Origin: Dermanyssus gallinae | Lineage: Eukaryota; Arthropoda; Arachnida; Mesostigmata; Dermanyssidae | Reading direction: 5' to 3' | Length of the DNA: 64,000 nt | Assembly (NCBI GenBank): GCA_003439945.1 | Contig: QVRM01005503.1 | Coordinates: 1 to 64,000, forward strand | Part shown: in pieces, positions 33,548-45,300 of the stretch | How the letters are laid out: every line of letters begins with the position of its first letter | How positions within the stretch are numbered: the first letter of the stretch is position 1 | Position numbers and translations under genes: made by a program | Notes under the pieces: model-generated | What the model saw: the letters and a program-made list of their open reading frames with translations, nothing else | What the model was told of the DNA's origin: nothing | Databases searched by the model: none

Positions 33548-33960
33548 CTCATAACCTCCGTATACAAAAGTGTTGACGTCATTTTCGGCAAATTTAGACT
33601 TACACTTCCTAAAACAATCATCAAATGAAGCAATACGCGGCACGTTAGATCTTCGGTTTAAAGCCTCGACGAGCTGCGACGTATCCGTAACTTGACATGC
33701 AGGGGGGTTTCGTGCGATGCAGTGCCAGCTGCATCGTTTACTAGTAGAAGTAACTCTAGTATCCTCTAGAAAAGTGATGGTTCTTCTTCAGGGCAGATTT
33801 GATATAATGATGTAAATACTAGCGTTTTTTTTTTCCATTTTCGGAAAGACAATTGCACGGTACTAAGTCGGGTGGATAAAATGTGTGCTCCACCAGCTTT
33901 ACTCTCGATGCGGAGATAAAAGCTTCAGTGTTTTCAGCCTTGTGGGCTAGCTTAGTGAAG
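33548..33960 (-). pseudogene. Degraded mariner transposase C-terminal relic
   Basis: On the minus strand one frame reads AHKAENTEAFISASRVKLVE and HTFYPPDLVPCN, matching the mariner block ending LLEHPPYSPDLAPCD/N. About 250 bases further comes NVPRIASFDDCFRKCKSKF and then YGGYE, matching the usual IPxxxFxxCFxxWxxR...GGEYFE C-terminus. Stops and substitutions are frequent: SPD is PPD and the catalytic position is Asn. No terminal repeats were found. It is much older than the intact mariner at 7222-8542 and of a different lineage by motif. Confidence 0.5.
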
Positions 33961-35181
33961 GTTGCAAAACCTCGTCTAAGATGCGCTTTGAAAACGTCCT
34001 ACTCGAACGCATTAAAGACTTCTGGTAGGCATTCTCTAGAATACCAATCGCTCGCCAGTATGTCATCTCCTCCGTCTAGTTCAACCATGGCTACAATTCT
34101 TCTTTCGTGGAGAAGACGAGCTTAGCCTTAATAGTCGATTGTCGGCGCTTTACCTTAGTACACATAGGCGCTCCAACGCCTAAGTACTGACTGTTCTGGA
34201 AGGCTCGCCTTGAATCGCGCGTCCTGGAGTCGCCTTAGAGCAGTAGAAAATCGAAAAACGCGAATTAGAAGTGTGCTGCAATGCATGGATCCACCGCCTC
34301 AAAAAGTGCCTAGAAACTAGTAGAAAATATTTTCAAATGTAATAAAGATTAAATTTTTATGAAGAATATATATAGCTATGTTTCATGATAGAAATTGCAA
34401 AAACTCTTCCATATATATATATATATATAACGTTTAACAATACCTGTAATAATGACAGCTTTGACCAAGGTCCAGTAGCTTCTTTCATTAGTATAGCTCA
34501 TGTGTAAAGACACTTCCGGAGGCACCTAACAAAAGAAAGATCAGCCCCTGTCCCTATAAAGGATTCTGATCAGCTTCTGTCTCTACAAAGGACACTTATA
34601 GGTTTGGTTCATTGGCACGAAGGCACTAACTAGCAGCAACCTTTCGAAAAAATCTGATTTTGCTTTCAAGAGTCAATCGCGTTAACAAGCAGGAATGCGC
34701 TCATAAGGGATGCTTATATTCTGTGTTCAAATGCATCGGTACCTGAAACACTAATATGCAACCCCCCAATTCAAGTTTTTCCAGTTGTGTGTTTATCTGC
34801 GTATGTTAGCGTGAGCTGTGCCGAATTTGGGAAAAGCCCTTGCTAAAGGTTCCTCGCTGTAAAGTAAGCAATTTCGGTGGTGTCGAAATGCACCCGGCCC
34901 TTCACGAATAGTAAAAGAAGAAAGGAGTATTTTCGAGCAAAATACAATAAACCACTGTACGTTTACGTGTTTCAAAACAACACGATATATTTAAATAAAA
35001 ACAATTAACGCGAAAAACCTGTACAGGTACGTAATTCGCTAAGTGCATTTTTGTCGTTGTTATTATTGTTGTTCCCTGCTATAATCTCGCTGGACTCACT
35101 TCAGCGGTTTTTGCGTTCAACAGCAAAAATAGTAACTTGTTAAAAATATGGGCGAAAATATTTACATTTTAATCCGAACTG
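33961..35181. other. No recognised gene
   Basis: May contain more of the mariner relic up to about 34130, without clear motifs. A TA tract lies at 34411-34428. Confidence 0.35.
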
Positions 35182-35373
35182 AGCAAAATGGCTTAGTGGC
35201 AAAGCCTTTGCCTTGCATTCGGGAGGACTGGGTTTGAGACCCAGACCGGCCACTCTTAAATTGGTTTGCATGGTTTCCAATTTAGACAAGGTGAATGCCG
35301 GAGTAGATTAAAATGAGCCATGACATGAAAAACCGTACACGGGCAATAGCCTTACGGAAAATCTAAAAAAAAT
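35182..35373 (+). mobile_element. tRNA-derived SINE-like copy B
   Basis: This is the fuller copy. The A-box-like ATGGCTTAGTGGCAAAGC is followed by an anticodon-loop-like CCTTGCATTCGGG and the B-box-like CTGGGTTTGAGACCCAG. A body then follows, shared with 1781-1995 (TTAGACAAGGTGAATGCCGG), with an A-rich end near 35365. The head most resembles tRNA-Ala-type sequence, a tentative assignment. RNA polymerase III would transcribe such an element, and a LINE would mobilise it. Which LINE family serves it is unknown. Confidence 0.68.
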
Positions 35374-38160
35374 GAGTGTGTCTGTCTATTAACAAATATG
35401 TCGACAAAGCATCAAAGAGGACACATATTGAATATTTCACATAAAAATAATAACGTGTTTTAGCAAAGAAAGGAGCGAGCCAAGCTTCACTAAATGGTGT
35501 TTCTCACTATAAGCCTAACCGTTTGCCCAATCACTACGAACACATTATGAATTTCTGCAATTTAGAAGTGAACAGCCCCAGCGCTCCTTCTTACAACTTT
35601 TTGGACGTTGGAAATCTCATTTGGTCCAGCAAAATTATTTTAAAGCTTTGATTTCGGACAGAAGGGTTGCAATTCCACCTAAAAACGAGGCATCTCAAGC
35701 CCTATTTAAAGCAGACCACCTGTGGGCAGACACCAGTACTGTCCTCATTAACGATACAGTTACGTAGGCATATACTAAAAGGCAAAAGACGCGTCCCGTG
35801 AAAATATTTATCACCGGAGGATCCTCATGCAGACATTCCCACCGAGCACCCAAGCCTCGTAGGATAATCCTACCTATAACTCCAACTGTTATCTGTAAAC
35901 AGTAATGTATAAAATAATCTGTAATTTATAAAAGTAATATGTTAGTTCGATGATTCGCCCACCAAGGGTATTTACAGAGTTTTGAGAAATTCGTAACGGA
36001 TGTACAGAACGCTTTTTATTGCTCTTCTAGACAGAGTTTTCATTTGCCTTCGTGCTGTCGGCTCGATTGTTATTGATTTTGCGGCGCTATAGTATAATTT
36101 GTCGGGTAGCTTTAGTCGTCTGCTTTTTGTGTGACAGTTCTGAATGTTTATGATGCTTCTACGTTGTTCCGTCGGCGCGGTTGTTTCCAAGCACCGCCAC
36201 CAGTCGCCCTGATGACGATTTTTGTGGTATGCTCTTGCTCAGGTGACTACTGATTGACTTCGTCATATTTGCTTCCCTCGGCATCGTTTCTGTTGTTGCT
36301 GAAGGCATTGCCTATTAGACCGCCCACTGATGCAGCTGCAGCTGCTGCTGCTGTGGTTGTTGTTAGTACACTGCCTCTGTTTCTTCTGCTCGCCGGTCTG
36401 TGGCCCTCTCTCGGCGTCAGTGCTATTTATATTCGACATAATTGTCTGTTGAGCGTTCGAGCTAGCATGCCTCGAATTTGACCTGCATTGTTTCCAGTGT
36501 TTCTCTAGCCGTGGCGTGCGATTCGCGTAGAATTTGCGATCCGTTCGTTTAGTACATCGTGATTTAATAATTAGTCCAGCTACACTTGGCGGCCATATTG
36601 CTTCAACTTTATTGGCCATTTGTCACTGCCGCTGTGCCCTGCTTGAACATCATTGGTGCCGTTTTCGCTGAGGCCTGGCTTCGACATTCTGTAGGTCGTA
36701 CGGATAACGTCAAAGACGCTGAAAGATTTCACCCACCGCGCTATGTGATGTCCTGCATAGAACTGTGACAAGGTAACGCTAACATTATATGTGCAAAGAT
36801 CTACTCTTATATTATCGTAATGGAAGGGTTCTGTCGGTTGCATCGATTTTGTGAACAATAACTCTCCATAAAGTCTCCGCAAGCCTGAACAAAATAGGCC
36901 CACAGGGAATAAACGCCGGGATGAGATCATCGCCATGGGCCCGGGAAAGCCTCATGCTAAAAGTTATGTGGTGCACTAAGCGGAAATTGCATGCTAGTTT
37001 ATCCTTTGAGAGAAAAATAACTAATATATTTCCAGACCCTGCTGAAGGCATTTGGTGAGGTCAGCTTCATAACTACCTTCTTCGACTTTTTTGGGTTTTA
37101 GCACTTTGAATTCGGTAAATAAAACTAGAGAGTAGGGAACCTCGCCATTAGCCGGCCGCCTTAACCAATAATGCACACGTTTCACACGACTTCTTATGCT
37201 GTGAGCTTATCTCGTCGGACCGTTCCTTTTGTTTCAGTGTATATTGCCCAAATGCGTTGACAAATCAAGGCGCTTAAATGTGACGAATAACTACTGTATG
37301 ATTTTGGGAAAAATGCGGCGAGGTAGGCACAAATAAACACAGGCAAACTTCATAATCGGGTAACTTTTTGCTGAGGCTGATTCATGAAGAAGAACAAATT
37401 ACAGCCCTTCAGTGCCGCATGGAAGTTCTTTCAGAGGCCACCTGTCCGGTGCGTCGCCGGACAAGATGGGCAAGCTTATTCGTCGTATTACTTGCATCAC
37501 TCCTCTCTGACCTTGTGTGAGCTTACAAAAAAGAGCAAATCGGCCTATGCTAATTACTACAGTTACGTAGTATGTATTTAGTTATAAATTAGATTATTGG
37601 CCCCCTCAAACGTATGCATGTATTCCCGTCCTCCTATGTGTGTCATTCAAACTTATCGTCTTGACGTGAGTAACCTGGGTGCCCGACTTGGTCGCTAAGT
37701 GCCGCTCTAAGGGTAAATGACAAGTCGTTGTGTCAAAAGGTCACCAATGTCGGCGATCAAGCCCTTCACATTCACACGAGCCACTCACATTACGGAGCTC
37801 CGTAATTGATGGATCCGGCCCCTCTAGTGTTTCGAACACCAGGCACTAAATATGAGCGCGATTGCTGATGTTAACACGAGATTAAATATTCCAGCAATTC
37901 AACTGAACCATGCGTGCCGCCAGTATATACGTATATATATAGCAAATAAATCAATATGTGGCAGAGGACTGACGACGATAGATACGGTACTGTTTCCGCC
38001 CAGCTGAGAAAGTGACAGTGCGGTGACGTCTAAGTCTATGAGAATGCTAACATGGTCATAAACTCTACCTATATATCTAAGCATTTAAGCTATTTTCCGT
38101 TACATCGCGAGAGTATCGCGCTATACAGGAAAATTAACCTGGCAACACGGAGCAGTTAGC
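35374..38160. other. No supported gene upstream of the heat-shock gene
   Basis: No domain is recognised. Around 36254-36620 there are GCT/GTT triplet-rich stretches, with overlapping open frames on both strands that read as low-complexity sequence. Confidence 0.35.
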
Positions 38161-38280
38161 CGTCTACAAGCCAATCGTTCGAAGGTATTTCACTGTACTA
38201 CTGCAGTTAATAACGAAGCGTGCCTCCGACTGAGCACACACACACCACTGAAGTGACAGCTATTTAGTACGGGAGGCCAA

Positions 38281-38347
38281 CCAATGAGTGAGTTTGTAGC
38301 GCCTCGTAGTTTCGACCCCTGAGCACCGAATTGTCGACTAATAAAAA
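38281..38347 (+). promoter_or_regulatory. Possible core promoter of the small heat-shock gene
   Basis: CCAAT at 38281 and a TATA-like TAATAAAAA at 38339-38347 lie 129 and 67 bases before the ATG at 38414. Another CCAAT is at 38171. TTCGAAGGTATTTC at 38178 has heat-shock-element pieces but not the standard spacing, so heat inducibility is not shown. Confidence 0.25.
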
Positions 38348-38413
38348 CCTCTGTGCACCTGCGGTCCTTTTATTAGGCGCAGGAGGCGCAGGATTATACC
38401 GCCGCCGAGTTCG

Positions 38414-38727
38414 ATGTACCCGCACGGATGCCGCTGTTGTGACTTCAGTATGCCGAATCCGTGCCCCGTGCCGGAGCTGTTCGGCGGTATACCGCCCGGC
38501 GTGCCAATTGTGCATCCAGTGCCGCACCACGCCTGGAGCAGCGTTAACTCTAGTAGCGATCCTACAAGGCAGGCTATTATGCGGCTGGACGTCCCAACAG
38601 TTGGATCCGGCTGGCTGTCTAGCGGCCTGGTCTTTCCTAGGGCGTCATACCCTCCTGCCGGCACGATAGTGGAGGCTGATCAAAACGCGCTTGATCTCTG
38701 CCTTCGGCCACGCCGTGTGGACCAGGT

Positions 38728-38782
<55 letters not shown>

Positions 38783-39633
38783 GCTGTTGTTTTATTATTG
38801 TTATTGTTTTGTTGTTGTTGTTGTTGTTTTATTCTTGTTATTGTTTTGTTTTTGTTGATGGTATTGTTTTGTTGTTGGTGTTCTTTTGTTGTTGTTGTTG
38901 TTGTTGTTGTTGCTGCTGCTGCCGCCGCTGTATCATTTATCCTGTCAATTAAATGAAACACTTGCGTTAAACACGTTAGCGCTTCGTTCACATGCATGAT
39001 CTCCTTGGTTTGTTACGACCAAATGCATGGCGGACTGCCATATACTGCTGCTGCTATAATATTCTGTGCAGCCTTTGTCCCAGCAGCGGTTGCTTCTTGC
39101 TTGCCTGACTGCCTGTTTGCCTGCCGATCTGATCTATTCTAGTATATTCTCAATATTCTTGTTATTTTCCTCTCATTCCTCCTATGCGTTCTTCTTTCGT
39201 TCACGGTCCCGCGGTTGTACCGCCGTGTTCCACTTCAGAGCTGTTGCTTGCGTCGCACGTACTCAGACTGCGCTCACTCACGGTCGTAATTCGGTTGCAG
39301 CTGCATTGCGTGGAGTACTGGCTGAATGCCGAGCCGTGGTACAAGCCGGAGGACATTCTCGTCTCGATCGAGGGCCGGCAGGTGATGCTCGCGGCCAAAC
39401 GCTACGAAAGCGTCTCGTACGGCGTACCGCGGACGAGCCGCCGCGACAGCGGAAACATGTTCACCGTCATCCGACAGGCTCACCGGTGTTTCACGCTGCC
39501 CGACAATCTCGACGCGAGCGCGGTCCGGACGTACGTTCACATCGATGAGGCCGGCGCGCAGTGGCTCGTCATCAGCGTACCTCGAATCTTAGGCGTGCCG
39601 TATAGCGCGCCGTTAGGTAAATCGTTGAAATGA
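38414..39633 (+). CDS. Small heat-shock protein (alpha-crystallin domain), two exons
   Basis: Exon 1 is 38414-38725 (ending CAG before GTTTGT) and exon 2 is 39301-39633 (after TTGCAG). Both are phase 0, giving about 214 residues. Exon 1 is Pro-rich and variable (PCPVPELFGGIPPGVPIVHP), as small Hsp N-termini are. Exon 2 holds the alpha-crystallin domain: NAEPWYKPEDILVSIEGRQV (cf. GYxPEDIxVxVxGxxL), AHRCFTLPDNLDASAVRTYV and WLVISVPR in normal order. Members are oligomeric holdase chaperones of cytosol or nucleus that bind unfolding proteins. After the domain comes ILGVPYSAPLGKSLK, with no clear IxI anchor motif. The start is uncertain: M1 at 38414 or M13 at 38450, or further 5' exons. ATTAAA at 39737 may serve for polyadenylation. 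Confidence 0.8.
38727..38925 (+). repeat. (TTG)n repeats in the intron
   Basis: The first part of the 575-bp intron is mostly TTG/TTA triplets, starting within the donor site's GTTTG and ending in GCTGCTGCTGCCGCCGC. Open frames across it on both strands (poly-Cys, poly-Leu, poly-Gln) are artefacts of the triplet repeat. Confidence 0.9.
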
Positions 39634-39680
39634 TGCATCATCGTGACCATCAGGCGTCAATCAATGTGTCAGGCTGTCGT

Positions 39681-39710
39681 CTAGCCGGGCTAGCCCGCTA
39701 ACCCGGCTAG
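39681..39710 (+). other. GC-rich hairpin in the 3' flank of the heat-shock gene
   Basis: CTAGCCGGG at 39681-39689 pairs perfectly with CCCGGCTAG at 39702-39710 around a 12-base loop. It starts 48 bases after the stop codon and about 27 bases before an ATTAAA. It would lie in the 3' UTR if transcription reaches the ATTAAA. Confidence 0.6.
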
Positions 39711-39736
39711 GCCCGGCCTTTGGCTGGTCCCGATTA

Positions 39737-39742
39737 ATTAAA
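39737..39742 (+). terminator. Possible polyadenylation signal (ATTAAA)
   Basis: The common AATAAA variant, 104 bases after the stop of the small heat-shock gene. No better signal lies in the next few hundred bases. Confidence 0.3.
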
Positions 39743-39759
39743 TCCCTCCCTCCCAGCCA

Positions 39760-42038
39760 GCCAGCCAGTCGAGTCAACACAACGATTCTAAGAGAATAAG
39801 CAAACAATTTTTCAATACATCGTGAAGTGGTACTTGTATCATGAGGCCTAATGGTTTCTAGTGTTTGAATTTATATAGTCAGCTCTCTCTCTCTCTCGTC
39901 TCGAACGGTAGGAACCGAAATAAGGACCCGGCATCGGCAGAGCTGTTCAACTTGACGTGACACGTGGGAGAAGAGGGGTGGACTCATGAGCCTTTTTTTG
40001 GTCTGGGAGGTTTCGCGAGTGCATGAGGACTCATAAGTCTGTGGGCCGCTAACCTGAAAGGTGTCTAACAAAGTCAACTATGATGACAGTATAGAGTAAG
40101 TGACCCAGAAATCGACAAAGCTGTAATGTTTCTACCTCTTGACGCAAGTGAGTTCGTCGAAGTGGGCGTCTCGACTTCAGAACAAACGCAAGCGTTAGGC
40201 GCGGGAGAAAGGCCATGGAAGCCGGATTTCGTGGTGAAGACGTCTGTTATGTGGCTAAACTTATCAAGTAGACATTGCTCCACGATGCATGCCGCTTTGG
40301 CTCGGTAAATAATTGTGCAAGGGGTGAAACTGAAAACGAACACAAAAATATATCACCAGGTTGACGTTGTGTAAGGGCCAACCTAGAGGATTTGCCTTGC
40401 CCGCTGGTGACGATAAGGTTGGAACACTTGCCAATATTGCTGGCACAAAGGAGCGTCTTTTATTTGTTATATTATGGCAAAATTAAGTGATACTAAGCGC
40501 AACACACATCTGGTTGCTACGATACAATACAACTGCCGTGCACTTCGTTGGAGTGCATGCGCATCAAATGCTCCATGGCAATATTTGCACCGCTGAGGGA
40601 ACATGCATGCATCTGCATCATAAAGCGCGATTAGTTGCGCAAAGCATTGTAATAACAAAGAGAGCGGCGTTGCCCATGGCCTAAGCGTGCAGCGTAAACA
40701 ATGTCATACATAATCAGCACGTTTTTTTTTAACAATAACTATATGAACAACAATAAAGTCTACAAGGTGCGTTTTTAGGGATAGCCATTTAGCGTCAGGT
40801 GATTCTTGCCGCATTTATCAACGGGCGGCTCATTAAATGTGCAACCGTAGAGGCAACATAAGAGACATATATAGGAACGATTTAGATGACGCACGGTGTT
40901 TAGCACATACACACTTGAGGCCCGGTTCTACTGGAATATTTAGCCGATTTATCCAAGAGATGAAATGTGGAAGAGTACGGGTTGGCCAGCTCGTATATCA
41001 AACCCAGGAAAAATAGAAATCCGACTAATATTTTTAAAGTAAAGGTCTTTCGTGTAGTTTTTACAGTTTTTGACTCACACGAAAACGAAGATAGCTTGCG
41101 CGTTGAAGAAATGTATGAATAAGTGCCTTAGCACTGAAGGAAGAAATTATTAAGTACTTGAGCACTGAAGAAACAAATGGTTAATTGCTGAATTTCTGAA
41201 GGCACGAATGATTCATTGCATTTATCACAAGCTCAAAAGCTTTGAGGAAAAAACCACCCTACTGTGGATGCAAATGCCTTGACGAGCTGGATTCACACCA
41301 GGCGTATCTTCATGTTTACGTGTAACCTGCCCACGCGTTCACGCGCCTCATCAGTTTCCTTGCTGGTTGGCTTACGGGTGCGCTCGGCTATGCCGCAGCT
41401 CAGTGTTGCGCCCTGCACTCATAGGTATTAATATTATACCCTGGGACTTTATTATGGGATAACGAAGTGAACGGTGGACCGATGAAAGCCTAAAACTGAC
41501 ATTTTTTTGAAAAAAATTGAAACGCCCACATTTCATTGTGTGGGCGCGGACTGGTCCGTGCCCCCTGCCGGAGACACCTACAGGCGCTGCACTTGCACGC
41601 CTATTCCCGACCTACAGCAGTAGTACGACAAGCCCGGACAAGAGCCTATCACGTATTTCGCAACCCAGGGTCTTCACAGGATATTGTAAATTGTAGCACT
41701 ACATGGCCATTATTCGTATGGCGGCTGTAATTACGTGTTTACATTTGGCTCTTATGCCCACCGTGCTAGCCTGACGACCTCGATCCCACCCTGGCCCAAT
41801 GCAGCACTCCGATAACATGATGTGAATCGTCGGAGTCTGCGTTTAGCGGCCGCTACACCGCCGACATTGTAGTTCACATGACGGAGATTCCCGTTGCCTA
41901 GTCCCGGGAAGTAGCTCACCTGGATATTCGCCCTATTAAAAAAAACACGGTTAGTTCAGTCGAGAAGCTCAGACTTGAGACTTAGCGGAGTGGCCAAAAT
42001 TGGGTTTACTAAAAAATGACATTCAACCAGGCCTTCCG
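39760..42038. other. No recognised gene
   Basis: Unassigned sequence with short ORFs and a CT-repeat at 39883-39898. No domain, RNA gene or transposon end is recognised. Confidence 0.35.
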
Positions 42039-42062
42039 CAGGGGAGGGAGGGGAGGGAGGGC
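42039..42062 (+). other. G-run cluster (quadruplex-type)
   Basis: GGGGAGGGAGGGGAGGGAGGG has five G-runs of three or more with one-base spacers, fitting the G-quadruplex consensus on the plus strand. Confidence 0.6.
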
Positions 42063-42124
42063 CTCGCATACCCCCGGTTCTTAGAACAAATCTAGCGATA
42101 GCGATTTATGAGCAGGACGTAACA

Positions 42125-42235
42125 AGGAGTTTCCTCCTCGTGGTCTCGAAGTAGTGCCATACAATTCCAATCTTAAAGGAATGTGGAGGACGACGGGTTT
42201 TAGAGGGTGAGAGTCGCACACTGAGCTTAGTGTTG
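42125..42235 (+). mobile_element. LINE 3' fragment
   Basis: CGTGGTCTCGAAGTAGTGCC, ATACAATTCC and GGGTTTTAGAGGGTGAGAGT repeat the block seen on the minus strand at 13200-13400 and 21985-22130. Only the 3' end is recognised. Confidence 0.5.
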
Positions 42236-42280
42236 CCAGTTTTGTCTGTGCACAATACATTTTCCAAAACCCCTAAGAAA

Positions 42281-42283
<3 letters not shown>

Positions 42284-42323
<40 letters not shown>
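42284..42323. repeat. (TA)n microsatellite
   Basis: A pure TA tract. Confidence 0.9.
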
Positions 42324-42326
<3 letters not shown>

Positions 42327-45300
42327 TTGAAGGCTTACGGCTGTTACGCTTTCAGGACGTCTTGCGTCCTGAAAGCGGACGGCGGACCTTGTTGTCTGCC
42401 GACGCAGAAGTAACGTAACAAGGCGTAGCTTTCTCACAAGCGGCAGAAGTGACTCTTTGTGCCGTTGGATTGTTATCGCGAACATTACATTCAAAATGCC
42501 ACATAAGGTTCCAGTTTCAATTAAGCCGCTTAAAATATCTAGCGACGATAGAGATAGTCAGCCGTGCATGGATGGCATGGCAAGCCCCGTTTCGAACGGT
42601 GCATTAACAGCCCAAGTTAGGGCCTCTAGTAAAAAGTGTCGTCAAAAATATTCCTCTGTCATGGTATGTCTGATTAATTGCTTGCACATGTTAGAGTGAT
42701 GCATCAAACGCAAGGACAAGAGAGAGGTGGCCAGAAAGGTAAGGTGTCTATTCTTCGCTAAGCTGCGCGGACATTGCTAAAGATCGCTTAGTAACCATTA
42801 AAGGTGATACTAGTGTCTCTAGACAGACTTCGGACGCACGGAGACGATAAACTGCAACACTACAAGGTGAGCGCATGCTGCAAAGTTTATATTTCGGTAT
42901 CCAGCACGTAAAAGTAGGATAGGTCTGCATTGTTGCTGGCATCGAATGTTACGTAACGCATGCTCTTGGCGTGTGATCTAGCGCCTGTACCGAGTATCGT
43001 CGGTAAATTATTCAACTACTAGTAATGTTATTGCTACACAAATAGTGAGTAGTATTGTCTGCAGAACCTCTAACAGACTGGTGTTGCGTGCTACAATATC
43101 GTCAGCCGCTCGTTTGCCATATTAACATTGCCTGAGGTAGTGCACACATATCATGTAGATGAATCTAGAGCATATCTACTAATCAACCAGGCCCTAATCG
43201 TAATCTGCTAAGCAAACCAAGATACAACGACCAAAAAACTACAATTTGGTTGTTGTATGAGTTGACTCGCTTATAAGACACGCATATCGTTAAATAACCG
43301 ATGCACGAGTTCTGGGAGGTTAAAGGTAAAAGGCCAAGCCGGAATGCGGAACGGATTTAGACAAAAAAGCGTCATTTGGCTCAGAATATATTTAGGGGCG
43401 GTCTTAACAAGTTGATTTAATGGCGGGTTTACTTCCAGAGCAATAGTGAAATCTGTACTGTATAGCTTTAGCCAATATGCTGCTACTTTGCATACCGTGG
43501 CCGTCACTCAGTATACGACGAAAACCAAATAAAAATTCGGCCCGCCAAGTTCTAGGTTTGCTGTTCGTCGTACCGCCTATTTGTCGGCAATCTATCGCTT
43601 TTTTTGCAAGCAATGATGCTGCAAGAGTTCACTTTAGCTCTATAACGATCAGATGTTGCAGAAGTAATAAACTATTTATGGTAAACTTTATTGTAGGGCC
43701 TTATATAGACCGCGCGTCACGACGAAATCACGACATTCCGACCGCCGGTAGGCTGTTGGAAGCCTAAATGTTCTGTTTTAGCGTCGTCGCTACGGGTCAA
43801 CTCGTCTCAGTTTATAGTCTCTGCCTTTTGGTATAGCAGTACCATCGTTACTTTAACCACTATTAGCCCAACAACATGTATACCTCACCGCACATTTAAT
43901 TATGCCATTGTTCGTACGCGGTACAGAGGACCGGTACGTTCGTACGCTAAATGGGCTATCTACGGGCCATATGATACAACATAGCTCGTTCTCTTCGAGC
44001 TAACAACTGCAAGCCTGAGCCGAGGATCCTCGTAGAAGAGGGTGCATGAAGTGGTACGGCCGACGAAACACATATACATATACGCGCACCGGGGAAAACA
44101 TTCTCAACCCCTGTTGCAACAAAGCCGCCTTGTCGATGGCATGAAATTGAGAAAAAACTGAGTACAAAGCTCGGTTAGAGGAAAATTGAGGAAACCTCAA
44201 GCGGGGGGGCATAAGATGAATGGCTACGGAAGGCGTGGTAGCACGTCGAAACGAAGACGATATATACCTACAGACTGCTGGCTCCCCAACCACCCAGCCA
44301 GCAGACCTCAGCAACAGCAGAACGAAAAGGCGGTGCGCTGAGGTGGGGTGGAGCCGGCGTTGGCACGTCAGGTCATGCGGATATGCCTTGCGTTGTGCGT
44401 CTAGTCTAAGGCAAACGTCAGCCTGCTTTCGGGAGCAGACAGGAAGTCTTCTTGACAGGCCTCCTAAAGTCCCAAGTTCCTGCCGGCCGTTCCCATCCAC
44501 CATCCACCATGGTGGCCAGAGTCTCTGTCATACACACAAGCAGGAAGGCGGCCGAACTTACCGCGGTACGCTAAAGCGACAGTGCATTCAGGAGGGCCCC
44601 AGCCGGTCTTCCGCCCCAAAAACGGCTAGCCATACACGCAGCGGCAGCAGCAGGACACGACGGTCATAGAATCATGTCTTTTTTCAGACTGACGTGATAA
44701 CATGTGCTGTGTTGACACTGTCATCGCCATATTGCCATATAGCCGGGTAGCCGGGATGCGGGGTCGGGCGTGCAGGAACGCCTTGTCTTTGTATCATCTA
44801 TTTCAACCCCCCGCTACCCAATGTATTGCTCTAGAAGCGTACGTCGATTCGATGTGTCTATCTCGATATCGCTCGGGAAAAGACTGCGAGGAGAGGCGTA
44901 AAATCGAACTTAGCAAAGGCCGAAAAGGCTGCTGCAGCCCGGTAGCCTAGCCGCAAGTAGCACGCTACATCTACAGCTTAATTAGCTACGTCTCGATTAC
45001 TTTTGAATGATAATATTGACGTAGCTATATAAACTGATAAACAATTTTCCTATTTATGTCCAGTTGGTTTTACCCTGTCGATCGTAGCTTGCATATTCGT
45101 AATTCTAAGAAACTCGTGATTGTCGTCACATCAATTGGCGCACTCCAGTGCGCGGCAAAAGCACGGCGTATAAGCCTCGAACGTGGCACCCAGCGATCTG
45201 AAATGGGAGCCTAGACTCGTTTTTGACGTAGACGGCTCTTCATTAGTGGTAAATAGCAGTCGTTGCAGTACTTAATATGATTGTTGGTACGTTTCGTTAT

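Noticed and set aside
38680..38997. ORFs with poly-Gln, poly-Cys and poly-Leu
   Set aside because: They cross the TTG repeat of the heat-shock gene intron.
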